Shown here piece after piece: positions 28,059-36,528 of a DNA stretch of 64,000 nucleotides. The position numbers and the translations under genes are program-made. Within the stretch, counting starts at the first letter, position 1, and every line of letters begins with the position of its first letter. The DNA is from Bacillaceae bacterium OF18-1A (GTDB lineage Bacteria; Bacillota; Bacilli; Bacillales; Bacillaceae_G): NCBI GenBank assembly GCA_027694045.1, contig JAQEWB010000005.1, forward strand, positions 1-64,000. The letters run 5' to 3'. Below the pieces are notes generated by a model. It did not search any database. It was not told the origin of the DNA and worked only from the letters and a program-made list of their open reading frames with translations.

Positions 28059-28790
28059 GTGAGGGTGATACGAAGGTTTAAGTGGTATATATGTATAGCA
28101 TTACTAGCTATAGCAGTATGGAATGTATATACAAATGGAATTACAAAGTATGTGGAGAAGTTAACATTCTTCAATATACAAAGCGGAATGAGTAATAATG
28201 ATGAAAAGGTTATCTTATCAAATGTACCTTTCATTCAGCAATTACCAGAGCTAGATAGGGGCTGCGAAGTAACAAGTTTAGCGATGCTGTTACAATATGC
28301 AGGTGTTAAAGCGGATAAGATGAAATTAGCAAACGAAATAAAGAAAGTTGATTTTATGAACGATGGTGTACGTGGGAACCCGAATGAAGGATTTGTAGGA
28401 AATATTTATACCTTTTCTGAATCCGGATACGGTGTATATCATGGACCACTTTTTCAATTAGCGAAAAAGTATTTACCTAACAAAGCTGTGGACTTAACAG
28501 GGAAGAGTATAGAAGAACTTTATAAGAGTGTAAAGTCAGGACAACCGGTAGTCATGATTACAAATGCAACATTTGCGCCATTAGATGAAGATGAATTTAC
28601 TACATGGGAAACAAATAGTGGAGATGTTTCTATTACGTATAATGAACATTGTGTAGTGCTTATTGGATATGATAAGGAATTTGTATATATTCGAGATCCT
28701 CTTAATGAAAGTTTAGATGTAAAAGTATCGAGAGAAAGCTTTGAAAAGGCATGGGTGCAAATGGGGAGTCAGGCCATTAGTTACGTGTAA
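28059..28790 (+). CDS. membrane-anchored C39-like cysteine peptidase, 243 aa
   Basis: An N-terminal membrane segment (about residues 8-26) and an outer papain-like domain of the peptidase C39_2 type: NVPFIQQLPELDRGCEVTSL with the catalytic Cys, EHCVVLIGYD with the His, and IRDP with the Asp. B. cereus group genomes carry several such proteins of unknown substrate. GTG at 28059 is close to AGAAGGG; a GTG at 28065 is better spaced and may be the start. It is in an operon with the repeat protein, which could be its substrate. Confidence 0.85.
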   Translation: MRVIRRFKWYICIALLAIAVWNVYTNGITKYVEKLTFFNIQSGMSNNDEKVILSNVPFIQQLPELDRGCEVTSLAMLLQYAGVKADKMKLANEIKKVDFMNDGVRGNPNEGFVGNIYTFSESGYGVYHGPLFQLAKKYLPNKAVDLTGKSIEELYKSVKSGQPVVMITNATFAPLDEDEFTTWETNSGDVSITYNEHCVVLIGYDKEFVYIRDPLNESLDVKVSRESFEKAWVQMGSQAISYV

Positions 28791-28806
28791 TTTTTAATAG
28801 AGATTG

Positions 28807-28849
28807 AAATAAAATGAAGGAGGCTGTTTTAGCCTCCTTCATTTTATTT
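28807..28849. terminator. two-way terminator
   Basis: A 19-bp perfect stem from AAATAAAATGAAGGAGGCT, loop GTTTT; serves the peptidase gene on + and the lipoprotein gene on -. Confidence 0.93.
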
Positions 28850-29377
28850 GTTTTCTGTAGCATTGATTACAAATTGCTCATAATACTTTTCATTCACATA
28901 TATATTTAATACCCATAATCCAGAGGAAGGTAGCGACATAGTGAGAGGGAGTTCATTTGTAGTAGAATCGATTGTATTTGAAGTAGTCCAAATTTGTTTG
29001 GAAGTTTCTTGTTGAAAGAGTACTGGTGTTGGAGTTACAGATCCTTGTTTTAGCGCAATAATAGACAATTTTCCAGTTGGTATTTCAGGATCTAGCAAGT
29101 ACCACATTATTTCATTCTGTTCATTTGCGATAATAGGGGTATCAGCCATTGCGATTTTTCCTTCGATGCCTTTTAAAGGTATTTTTCCGTCTATGAATGA
29201 GGGGGGTTCTTCCCAATTTACATCTTTTAAAACACTAAGGTGAAAGAAGGAAGGTGTGTTCACTTGAGTGGATGACGTTGCGGCAGCTTCTGTTTTAGGT
29301 GCTTTTGAATCAGATTGCGTTTGTGCGCATCCAGTGATGAGAAAGGAGAAAAGTAGCATAGTTCCGATTTTTTTCAT
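28844..29377 (-). CDS. lipoprotein, 177 aa
   Basis: Signal peptide MKKIGTMLLFSFLITGC with lipobox LITGC (Cys 17), a Ser/Thr/Ala-rich linker, and a beta-rich domain of about 120 residues. The pattern (WYLLDPEIPTGKLSIIALK, SGLWVLNIYVN) resembles Bacillus lipoproteins grouped as DUF4871; that family call is from memory. AGGAGTG precedes the ATG. Monocistronic. Confidence 0.75.
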   Translation of the reverse strand: MKKIGTMLLFSFLITGCAQTQSDSKAPKTEAAATSSTQVNTPSFFHLSVLKDVNWEEPPSFIDGKIPLKGIEGKIAMADTPIIANEQNEIMWYLLDPEIPTGKLSIIALKQGSVTPTPVLFQQETSKQIWTTSNTIDSTTNELPLTMSLPSSGLWVLNIYVNEKYYEQFVINATENK

Positions 29378-29450
29378 GGTGCCACACTCCTAATTTTTAT
29401 TGTTAGTGTAATTGTATTTGCTAGAAGGCGGGACAATTCCTTTAAAGTAT

Positions 29451-29484
29451 AAAAAGAGACCGTAAGTTTTGTACGACCTCTTTT
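29451..29484 (-). terminator. terminator after the EamA gene
   Basis: On the minus strand: AAAAGAG and CTCTTTT ends with an inner CGTA/TACG helix and two mismatches, followed by T5. Confidence 0.7.
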
Positions 29485-29491
29485 GACATTT

Positions 29492-30424
29492 TTAGATTTG
29501 TTCAGTTGCAAGGGGAGGTTCTTGCTCTTTCTGAGGCATCGTTAAGAAAATCACAGAAAGAACGATACATACGCCGCCTAGTAATTGATATGCTCCAAAA
29601 GACTCATTAAGCCAAGTAATTGAAACGATGGCAGCTACAAGTGGTTCGATGCTAGATAAAATGCTTGTTTCTGTTGCTGCTAAATATTTTAGACTACCGA
29701 TATATAGAAGAAAAGAAAGGGTACCACTTATAATGATAAGGATGAGCATAGAAAAAGTTTTTGGTGTAAAAGTTTGTGAAAGCTGACCCCATCCAAAAGA
29801 ACGATTATAAATAAGGAGTGCAATTCCTCCAATTAACATCCCCCAACCAATTACTACAGTTGTTCCACATTCTTTAATAAGAGAAGCTGGATGAAGAGTA
29901 TAAAATGCAAACCCAATTGCTGTTAATAGGCCAAAAATAATGGCTTCTTTAGATAAAATAATATTTTCAATTGAACCATTTGTAATAATAAAATATGTTC
30001 CTGTTAGCGCAGCTATAATGGCGAATAGTTGCATGGAAGCCGGGAATTTCCTTTGTTTAAATGCAACGTACATCGTAATAAGAACAGGACCAAGAAATTG
30101 AAATAGTGTCGCTGTGACCGCATTACTAATATGAACCGTTTCAATAAAGGCGTATTGCGCACCAAGCATGCCAAGAATAGAGAAAATAACAAGTTGTATA
30201 TATTGTCTAGGACGTTTCCAAATTTGAAATATGTTTTGTTTCCTTATGAGCAAGAAAGATAAAATGAATATTCCTGCAAGCAACAAGCGAATTGTTAAAA
30301 AATCAATCGATGATACGGTAGTATGTTGAAATAACCATTGAATCATAGGACCAGATAATCCCCATAAAGTCGCTCCTGTAATAATCATAATGAGTCCAAT
30401 ACGTCTACTATTGTTCATTATCAT
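29492..30424 (-). CDS. EamA/DMT-family transporter, 310 aa
   Basis: Ten membrane segments in two EamA halves, both starting with GATLWGLSGP-like or GLLTAIGFAFYTLHP-like motifs. Probably exports a metabolite. Two in-frame ATGs (30424 and 30418) follow GAGGAG at 4 and 10 bases; the longer open frame has no ribosome-binding site. It is divergent from a MocR regulator, as B. subtilis ycxC is from ycxD, so the regulator likely controls it. Confidence 0.88.
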   Translation of the reverse strand: MIMNNSRRIGLIMIITGATLWGLSGPMIQWLFQHTTVSSIDFLTIRLLLAGIFILSFLLIRKQNIFQIWKRPRQYIQLVIFSILGMLGAQYAFIETVHISNAVTATLFQFLGPVLITMYVAFKQRKFPASMQLFAIIAALTGTYFIITNGSIENIILSKEAIIFGLLTAIGFAFYTLHPASLIKECGTTVVIGWGMLIGGIALLIYNRSFGWGQLSQTFTPKTFSMLILIIISGTLSFLLYIGSLKYLAATETSILSSIEPLVAAIVSITWLNESFGAYQLLGGVCIVLSVIFLTMPQKEQEPPLATEQI

Positions 30425-30482
30425 GCATCTCCTCTCTAGTATTTGATTTTTTATGCGTGACATGATAAAAGAAATTATATAT

Positions 30483-30514
30483 AAAATCTGGCACTGTAAA
30501 AAGTATCAGATTTT
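30483..30514. promoter_or_regulatory. inverted repeat in the EamA-MocR divergent promoter
   Basis: AAAATCTG and CAGATTTT, 8-bp arms with a 16-base gap, centred 40 bases before the mocR start. A likely site for the MocR protein. Confidence 0.45.
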
Positions 30515-30538
30515 AGTTTCTTTAAGGGGTCAGATATT

Positions 30539-31933
30539 ATGTTAGAATTAACGCCTAATTTAAATATGAATAGTAAAAAGGCATTGTATGTGCAATTGTA
30601 TGAGTATATAAAAAAAGAAATTAAAGATGGAACGATTCCGGCGTTTACGAAGTTACCGGCTAAGCGAAAGTTAGCAACATATTTACAAGTAAGTAAAAAT
30701 ACAGTAGAGGCTGCTTATGAGCAATTACTTGCAGAAGGTTATATTGAGTCGATGTCGAGAAAAGGTTACTTTGTATGTGAAATTGAACAAATGATTTATG
30801 TAGAAGGAAGTGAAGAGAGAGTAGGAGAAGTACCGTTTCAGAAGAAGAAATATAAATTTGATTTCACACAAACGGGAGTTGATACAGATGCATTTCCATT
30901 CGCTACGTATCGAAAACTTATAAATGATGTATGGCAGCCACATAATAAGGAGCTACTTTTTATTGGGCACCCTCAAGGAGAAGTGAGTTTACGAGAAGAA
31001 ATTGTGAACTATTTGTATGAATCTAGAGGTGTGCGTTGTTTGGCTAGTCAAATTGTATTAGGAGCGGGTACGCAAATATTAGTGAGGCTACTATTTCAAT
31101 TGTTAAGAGGAAGTTGTTATGCAGTCGAAAATCCAGGATATCATAGGAAAATGGTCGTTTTTGAACAGGGAGAAAAAAGAGTTCAAATGTTACCTTTAGA
31201 TAGGGATGGAATTTGCATTACAGATTTAGAAAAGAGTGATGCAAATGTTGTATTTGTAACGCCTTCTCATCAATTCCCATATGGAATGATTATGCCTATA
31301 ACGAGACGGATGCAGCTTTTACAATGGGCGAAGAGAGAAGAAGGTAGGTTTATCATTGAAGATGATTACGATAGTGAATTTCGCTATTCAGGAAAGCCAA
31401 TACCAGCACTGCAAGGGCTAGATACAGATGGGAAAGTTATTTATATGGGGACGCTATCAAAAGCGTTATTGCCTTCGTTACGGATGAGTTATATGGTGTT
31501 ACCAAAGAAGTTAATTGAAAAGTATCAAAAGCACTATTTATTTTATACACAAAGCATTTCAAGAATAGATCAAGAAGTGATTAGAAAGTTTTTAAATGAG
31601 GGGCATTTTGAAAAACATATTCATAAGATGCGTGTCGTCTATCGGAAGAAAAGAGACCGACTTGTTTTTGAAATAGAAAAGTATTTTGCAAATCGTGTTG
31701 AAGTGATAGGGGAGGATTCGGGATTACACATTTTATTAAAAGTGCATAATGGAATGAGGGAAGAAGAATTAATTAAAGAAGCCGAGAAACATAATATTAA
31801 AGTATATCCTGTTTCTACGTATTATAAAGACGATACTGCACCGGAGAATGTAGTTCTACTTGGATTTGCGATATTATCTGAAGAAGAAATTGCGGAAGCG
31901 ATTCAACTATTATATAAAGCATGGTTTGCATAA
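30539..31933 (+). CDS. MocR-type GntR regulator with aminotransferase domain, 464 aa
   Basis: N-terminal GntR winged helix (residues 10-80: KLPAKRKLATYLQVSKNTVEAAYEQL cut to KLATYLQVSKNTVEAAYEQL) fused to a class I PLP-dependent aminotransferase-like domain. The PLP Lys lies in YMGTLSKALLPSLRMSY. MocR proteins use PLP or an amino-acid derivative as effector. ATG at 30539 with AAGGGG nine bases before. Divergent from the EamA transporter. Confidence 0.9.
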   Translation: MLELTPNLNMNSKKALYVQLYEYIKKEIKDGTIPAFTKLPAKRKLATYLQVSKNTVEAAYEQLLAEGYIESMSRKGYFVCEIEQMIYVEGSEERVGEVPFQKKKYKFDFTQTGVDTDAFPFATYRKLINDVWQPHNKELLFIGHPQGEVSLREEIVNYLYESRGVRCLASQIVLGAGTQILVRLLFQLLRGSCYAVENPGYHRKMVVFEQGEKRVQMLPLDRDGICITDLEKSDANVVFVTPSHQFPYGMIMPITRRMQLLQWAKREEGRFIIEDDYDSEFRYSGKPIPALQGLDTDGKVIYMGTLSKALLPSLRMSYMVLPKKLIEKYQKHYLFYTQSISRIDQEVIRKFLNEGHFEKHIHKMRVVYRKKRDRLVFEIEKYFANRVEVIGEDSGLHILLKVHNGMREEELIKEAEKHNIKVYPVSTYYKDDTAPENVVLLGFAILSEEEIAEAIQLLYKAWFA

Positions 31934-31937
31934 TAGT

Positions 31938-31974
31938 AAAAAACATCCTCATATATGAAAGAGGATGTTTTTTG
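31938..31974. terminator. two-way terminator
   Basis: Stem AAAAACATCCTC/GAGGATGTTTTT between convergent genes. Confidence 0.88.
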
Positions 31975-32487
31975 TTATTTATTTTCGTCTAGGAATAAGA
32001 CCATATGCTCTTCATCCCAATATTGTCCGTTATATTTTAATGAACGTTCTTGTACACCAAATGTTTTAAAGCCTAATGACTCATAAAGTTTTTTTGCACC
32101 ATCATTGCCGACAACAACGTCAAGCATAACTTGTTCTACTTCTAAAGATTTAGCAAGTTCAAGACACTCTTTAATAAGTGCTTTTCCTGCTCCAAGTCCG
32201 CGTGCTTTTGGAGAGACATATACAGAACCGATTTTAGCTTTATGTTCTTGTTTTACATATGGTTTCGTTTCCAATGTTGCAACCCCGATTAATTTTCCAT
32301 CTTTAAATACACCTAGTGTATAGTTCTCATCTTGTGCTAATTTTTGTGCTTTGTATTCAATAGCGCATTCTTTATTAATAATATCTTCATAAGAAGAGCT
32401 GAAAGCTTCAGGGTTTTGCTTTAATCCTTCTACGCGAAGTTCTAAGTAAATTTCTGCTTCATCTTTTGTTAATACATGGATATCCAA
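31975..32487 (-). CDS. GNAT acetyltransferase (copy A), 170 aa
   Basis: GNAT fold with the acetyl-CoA loop in VSPKARGLGAGKALI (Q/RxxGxG/A) and the C-terminal AKKLYESLGFKTFGVQ. Start is TTG at 32487 after GGAGGGTG. Close paralogue of the gene at 35791-36297, about two-thirds identical by eye, with the end YNGQYWDEEHMVLFLDE nearly the same. Substrate unknown. Confidence 0.88.
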   Translation of the reverse strand: MDIHVLTKDEAEIYLELRVEGLKQNPEAFSSSYEDIINKECAIEYKAQKLAQDENYTLGVFKDGKLIGVATLETKPYVKQEHKAKIGSVYVSPKARGLGAGKALIKECLELAKSLEVEQVMLDVVVGNDGAKKLYESLGFKTFGVQERSLKYNGQYWDEEHMVLFLDENK

Positions 32488-32585
32488 TTATATCACCCTC
32501 CAAATCTTTGACAAATGTACCTTTATTTTATATTGAAATAAGAATAATTTCAAAAGCTTAGCTTATATGAACTGTTTTTATGAAC

Positions 32586-32619
32586 AAAATAACACCAGTA
32601 GTGTTTACAACTACTGGTG
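32586..32619 (-). terminator. terminator after the sensor kinase gene
   Basis: Minus-strand stem CACCAGTAG/CTACTGGTG, then TTATTTTG. Confidence 0.75.
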
Positions 32620-32633
32620 ATTTCACACACTTA

Positions 32634-34097
32634 TTATTCACAAGGTAGTTCGATTATAAAGTTTGTTCCAACACCTAATTTGCTTGTCGCCTGAATGGAA
32701 CCATTATGCAATTCTACGATTTCTTTTGCAACAGCTAATCCGATACCTTTTCCTCCAGTAGCTCTTGTTCTAGATTTATCAACACGGTAAAAACGATCAA
32801 AAATATGCGGGATATCCTCTTCAGGAATACCTTCGCCCTCATCTTGTACACTTATTGTAAAATAATCTGCCTCTGTTAGTACACGTATCGTTATTGAGGT
32901 ATTTTCTGGTGAATGTTGATAAGCGTTATGTAATAAATTTAACATAACTTGTTCCATACGTCGTTCGTCTATCCAAACTTCTAAATCATCTTTGCAATAT
33001 ACATGAAGTTGCATTTGTTTGTTCGTTAATGTTGTTTTTGTTTTTTCAATCATTCGTTCTAGAAATGGTTTAAGGAGCATTTTTTGTTTTTTTATAACAA
33101 ATTGATGTTGTTCTAATTGTACAAGCATAAATAAATCTTGTACGAGATCGGTTACACTATCTGTTTCGTCTTCAATAATTTGTAAGTATTCCTCGCGCTC
33201 TTCTTTTGTTAAAGAGTCCCTCTTCGCCACTTTCGCATAACCTTTCATGTAGGTTAATGGGGTTAATAGTTCATGAGCCACACTAGCGAGAAATTCATTG
33301 CGCTCTTTTTTCATATACGTAAGTTCACTGGATAAATCTTCAATCGTTTTCGCTAAGCTTCCAAGTTCATCATTCCGTTTAATTCCTAATTGAATGGGCT
33401 TGTTCAATTTGGACATTTTTTCGGCTGCTTTTTTCATCTTTATTAGAGGTTCAGTAATAACTCGAGAAAAAACAAAGACAGAAATCGTTGTTAAAATAAT
33501 TGTTAAAATACTAATGATAAGAAATTGGTTCATGAGTTTAAGTAACATATTTTCTAAGAAAGATGTCTTTAATAACATATATAACTTACCTTGAAATCCT
33601 TGAATTTCCAGCGGACTTACTGTTGAGACGAATTTTGATTTTTTCCAGTTCTTTTCGACGATTAATCCGCCTTTTGGGATAGTCTTTGTTTTACAAGTAA
33701 GTTGTTTTTGCATTTCTTTTGTTACTGGTTCTGAGGTAGAAATAATTTTGCCGTCATTGTCCGTTATAATGATAGCTATATCAGAGTTAGCAATTAATTC
33801 CGAGTCAACTAAGTGTTCAGCTTCAGTCTTAATATCAAACTCGGGGTACACAGCACGTTTAGGCCGTTTACTGTGTTCAGCGCTTTCTGTGTGTTTCTTT
33901 TCTTTAGCATATGCATCCCATTTTGCGCGGTTTTTAATTTGGTTACTGTAGCGATTTCCTTTCTCTAAAAGAGCGAGAGTTTCCTCTTCAATCCGCATTT
34001 TTGAAATACTTTTATAAAAAGATACGAAAGCAATTGTTTCAATACATAAAGCTAATATTAAAAAGTATGTCCCAATTTTAAGGGAAAGTTTACTCAT
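32634..34097 (-). CDS. sensor histidine kinase, 487 aa
   Basis: Two membrane segments (about 7-29 and 190-212), an outer domain with a charged middle (KRPKRAVYPE), HAMP (about 210-260), and kinase core: H-box ASVAHELLTPLTYMKG, N-box LLNLLHNAYQHS, G boxes DEGEGI and GGKGIGLAVAKEIV. The H-box has Leu where Arg is usual (HELRTPL). Runs after its response regulator but 244 bases separate them, filled by a bcr1 copy and another inverted repeat. Confidence 0.9.
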   Translation of the reverse strand: MSKLSLKIGTYFLILALCIETIAFVSFYKSISKMRIEEETLALLEKGNRYSNQIKNRAKWDAYAKEKKHTESAEHSKRPKRAVYPEFDIKTEAEHLVDSELIANSDIAIIITDNDGKIISTSEPVTKEMQKQLTCKTKTIPKGGLIVEKNWKKSKFVSTVSPLEIQGFQGKLYMLLKTSFLENMLLKLMNQFLIISILTIILTTISVFVFSRVITEPLIKMKKAAEKMSKLNKPIQLGIKRNDELGSLAKTIEDLSSELTYMKKERNEFLASVAHELLTPLTYMKGYAKVAKRDSLTKEEREEYLQIIEDETDSVTDLVQDLFMLVQLEQHQFVIKKQKMLLKPFLERMIEKTKTTLTNKQMQLHVYCKDDLEVWIDERRMEQVMLNLLHNAYQHSPENTSITIRVLTEADYFTISVQDEGEGIPEEDIPHIFDRFYRVDKSRTRATGGKGIGLAVAKEIVELHNGSIQATSKLGVGTNFIIELPCE

Positions 34098-34120
34098 TCT
34101 CTCACCATACCTTATTTTAT

Positions 34121-34238
34121 ATAAAGTGAAACTTTAATCAGTGGTGTTCATTCACCACTGATTGTTAGCCCCCACCTAACTTCTTCGCTTTTGTGGAATT
34201 TTGAAGTGGGGTCTTACTGCACGTTAATGCGGGATAAA
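34121..34238 (-). repeat. bcr1-type repeat, copy 2
   Basis: Reverse orientation: starts ATAAAGTGAAACTTTAATCA and ends GCGGGATAAA. Length 118. It lies between the response regulator and kinase genes. Confidence 0.85.
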
Positions 34239-34249
34239 GTGAAACTGAC

Positions 34250-34317
34250 ACTACCGATAATTATTCCACATTAATCTTGTTTTTAATGACTGTTAATGTG
34301 GAGTAATTATCGGTAGT
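34250..34317. repeat. 25-bp inverted repeat next to bcr1 copy 2
   Basis: ACTACCGATAATTATTCCAC (34250 on) pairs with its complement ending at 34317; 25 bp with one G-T pair around an 18-base loop. No T-run follows. The 5-base ATAAA and GTGAAACT just before repeat the bcr1 edge, which suggests a second small element inserted beside it. Confidence 0.6.
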
Positions 34318-34341
34318 AGATACGATTTGTCCAGCGACTAA

Positions 34342-35013
34342 CTATTCATTTTTCCATTTGTACCCGACTTTATATACTGTTTCTAAGTAGTTTTCAACTG
34401 GAAATCCTTTTTTGCGTAATTTATCACGGATATTACGAATATGTGAATCAATCGTTCTATATTCAATGTCTGTTTCATGCCCCCAAATTCTTTCGATTAA
34501 ATCGTCTCGACTGTAAGCACGGTTTGTATTTTGTAAAAATAGACCGAGTAAAGAAAACTCGATGGGAGTTAGCGGGATTTTTTCGTCATAAACTGTGACA
34601 GTATGTTTCGTTTTATCCCACTCAATGCCATTGAAGCTAACAAAGCCATCTTTCTTTGTACGGCGTAATATTGCTTCAATTCGTGCAACTAATACATGCT
34701 CATCAAATGGTTTGGTAATATAGTCATCTGCTCCCATAGTAAGGCCTTTAACCATATCGTAATTTTGATTACGGGCTGTTAGCATAATGATAGGGATGTT
34801 GGAAATTTGACGGATTTGATAGCAAGTATCCCAGCCATCCATATTTGGCATCATAACGTCTAGTAAAATAATATCGAAGTCTTTTTGTTCGATTAAATTT
34901 AGTGCTTCGAGGCCTGAAGTAGCTTTCATACAAAAATAGCCACGAGGGCTTAAGAACAGATCTAACAATCGTAACATACGTTCTTCATCGTCTACTAATA
35001 AAATTTTAACCAT
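34342..35013 (-). CDS. OmpR-family response regulator, 223 aa
   Basis: Receiver with DDE pocket, phospho-Asp in ILLDVMMPNMDG and Lys in ITKPF; winged-helix C-terminal half (IPLTPIEFSLLGLF, RDDLIERIWG, RTIDSHIRNIRDKL). I took the ATG at 35013, eleven bases after GGGG; a GTG four codons up is the other option. The kinase gene follows. Confidence 0.92.
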   Translation of the reverse strand: MVKILLVDDEERMLRLLDLFLSPRGYFCMKATSGLEALNLIEQKDFDIILLDVMMPNMDGWDTCYQIRQISNIPIIMLTARNQNYDMVKGLTMGADDYITKPFDEHVLVARIEAILRRTKKDGFVSFNGIEWDKTKHTVTVYDEKIPLTPIEFSLLGLFLQNTNRAYSRDDLIERIWGHETDIEYRTIDSHIRNIRDKLRKKGFPVENYLETVYKVGYKWKNE

Positions 35014-35213
35014 AATCTTGTGCACCCCAAACTATTCATTCTACTTGTATAGTTTACATGAAATTAATAAAAAACTCTTTTTATGTGATTGAATGGAGGA
35101 GAGATTTTTTCCCCTAGGATAATTGACATAAAAAATGCACTAGTTTTGCACAAAAATTTTTTATAATAGAAAACGTAGCGACACAAAATACCCTATGTTG
35201 CGACATAACGTCA

Positions 35214-35237
35214 TGTCATTTTATTTATAAAATGACA
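35214..35237 (+). other. hairpin in the leader of the 40-aa gene
   Basis: TGTCATTTTAT and ATAAAATGACA form an 11-bp stem with a tiny loop. A TATAAT at 35162-35167 could start a + strand transcript before it. Confidence 0.4.
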
Positions 35238-35255
35238 ATTCCATTCTATTGTGTA

Positions 35256-35327
35256 TGTGAGATAGAGAGGGTTTTCGTATTCACCTCGCATCGGATAAGA
35301 AAAATTTCCTATCTCACACTTTTTTTT
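35256..35327 (+). terminator. terminator-like structured leader before a 40-aa gene
   Basis: TGTGAGATAG/CTATCTCACA closes a 43-base loop that holds a second small helix (GAGG/CCTC), then T8. The Shine-Dalgarno of the next gene begins right after the T-run, so this may be an attenuator. The rest of 35014-35255 is promoter-type DNA. Confidence 0.55.
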
Positions 35328-35343
35328 AAAGGGGATAATACAC

Positions 35344-35466
35344 TTGAATAAAAAAGAAGAAATTTCATGGAAAGAAAAGCAAGATCGTAATACGGTCGTA
35401 ATGTGTGTTGCCGTATCTATGATTATTATTATAAGTTGCGTAAATAAATTTTTGGGGATTTTATAA
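35344..35466 (+). CDS. small single-span membrane protein, 40 aa
   Basis: Starts MNKKEEISWKEKQDRN, then a hydrophobic segment VVMCVAVSMIIIISCV and a short tail NKFLGIL. TTG start at 35344 with AAAGGGG nine bases before, and a strong terminator after the stop. Family unknown. The charged head and single span suit a small membrane regulator. Confidence 0.65.
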   Translation: MNKKEEISWKEKQDRNTVVMCVAVSMIIIISCVNKFLGIL

Positions 35467-35471
35467 TATAT

Positions 35472-35510
35472 AAAAGCTTATTGCTCTTTAAGAAGCAATA
35501 AGCTTTTTTT
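35472..35510 (+). terminator. terminator after the 40-aa gene
   Basis: Stem AAAAGCTTATTGCT/AGCAATAAGCTTTT, then T-run. Confidence 0.9.
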
Positions 35511-35525
35511 GATAGGGGGATAAAT

Positions 35526-35615
35526 TTATATTATAAACCAAGGTAAAATGGCTAATCCAGAAGTTACAATTGCTGTAGTACATATTAAAAATATAGCTTG
35601 TTTGTTTTGTTTCAT
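35526..35615 (-). CDS. tiny membrane peptide, 29 aa
   Basis: Reads MKQNKQAIFLICTTAIVTSG and then LAILPWFII. AAAGGAGAA lies six to seven bases before the ATG, better than most genes here. Almost wholly hydrophobic after a basic head. Family unknown; convergent with the 40-aa gene. Confidence 0.6.
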   Translation of the reverse strand: MKQNKQAIFLICTTAIVTSGLAILPWFII

Positions 35616-35735
35616 GTCACATTCTCCTTTGCACATCACTCGAATGCTGTTCGGTCATTTGATATGTCTAGTATAACGATTGGAAAGGATTGGTACGATC
35701 GATAAAGGTGACATGAAGATTACATTGTTGTAATG

Positions 35736-35770
35736 AAAAAAGCATCATTCTTAATAAGAAGATGCTTTTG
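35736..35770. terminator. terminator after acetyltransferase copy B
   Basis: Stem AAAAGCATC/GATGCTTTT with TTCTTA/TAAGAA inside; on the minus strand it is followed by T6. Confidence 0.8.
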
Positions 35771-35790
35771 GAAAAATGTATATTGAGATA

Positions 35791-36297
35791 TTAATCATTT
35801 AAGAATAAAACCATATGTTCTTCGTCCCAATATTGACCATTGTGTTTTAAAGAACGTTCTTGTACGCCATAAGTTTGGAATCCTAATGACTCATATAATT
35901 TTTTGGCTGCTGTATTTCCAACCACTACATCAAGCATAAGTTGCTCTACTTGTAATTTATCAGCATTTTCAATAATGGCTTTAATTAAAGCTCTTCCTGC
36001 ACCAATTCCACGTGCTCTCGGTGAAACAAAAACAGAACCAATCTTTGCCTTATGTTCTTGCTTAATAAATGGTTTGGTTTCTAAAGTAGCAATACCGACT
36101 AAATCATTATCTTTGAAGACACCTAGAGTATACTTATCTGGATTGCTTAATCGTTTGGCCATAGCAGTCACCGGATCTTTCTGTTTAAGAACATCTTCAT
36201 AAGAAGAACTAAAAGCTTCAGGGTTCTTCGTTAAACCTTCCATACAAACTTTTAAATATATTTCTGCGTCCTCTGTTGTTAATAAGCGAATTTCCAT
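35791..36297 (-). CDS. GNAT acetyltransferase (copy B), 168 aa
   Basis: Same family as the gene at 31975-32487: NPEAFSSSYEDVL near residue 25, acetyl-CoA loop VSPRARGIGAGRALI, end HNGQYWDEEHMVLFLN. The ATG at 36297 follows GGAGG; the longer open frame has no site. The two copies flank the two-component system in the same direction. Confidence 0.88.
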   Translation of the reverse strand: MEIRLLTTEDAEIYLKVCMEGLTKNPEAFSSSYEDVLKQKDPVTAMAKRLSNPDKYTLGVFKDNDLVGIATLETKPFIKQEHKAKIGSVFVSPRARGIGAGRALIKAIIENADKLQVEQLMLDVVVGNTAAKKLYESLGFQTYGVQERSLKHNGQYWDEEHMVLFLND

Positions 36298-36490
36298 ATT
36301 TGTAACCTCCCTGGTGGATTTCAAACAAATCCATTACTTGTATAAGATTGAATATGCGTTTTGTTAGCAGTCTCTTTTAATTTGCAAAAGAATGAAAAGA
36401 TATATGCTACAATGTTTTTGTTTCGATATGTAATGAAATTATATATTAACTTCATTAACTATTCAAGTGTATAATATATTACATTTTTAT

Positions 36491-36528
36491 AACTAAAATA
36501 ACTCCTCAATTGAGGAGTTATTTTAGTT
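36491..36528. terminator. terminator after fdhD
   Basis: A 38-base perfect palindrome from AACTAAAATAACTCCTCAAT; it contains the fdhD stop codon and is followed by T-rich DNA on the minus strand. Confidence 0.85.

Noticed and set aside
35256..35327. Known riboswitch before the 40-aa gene
   Set aside because: I compared it from memory with preQ1, fluoride and T-box patterns; none of their core motifs are present.
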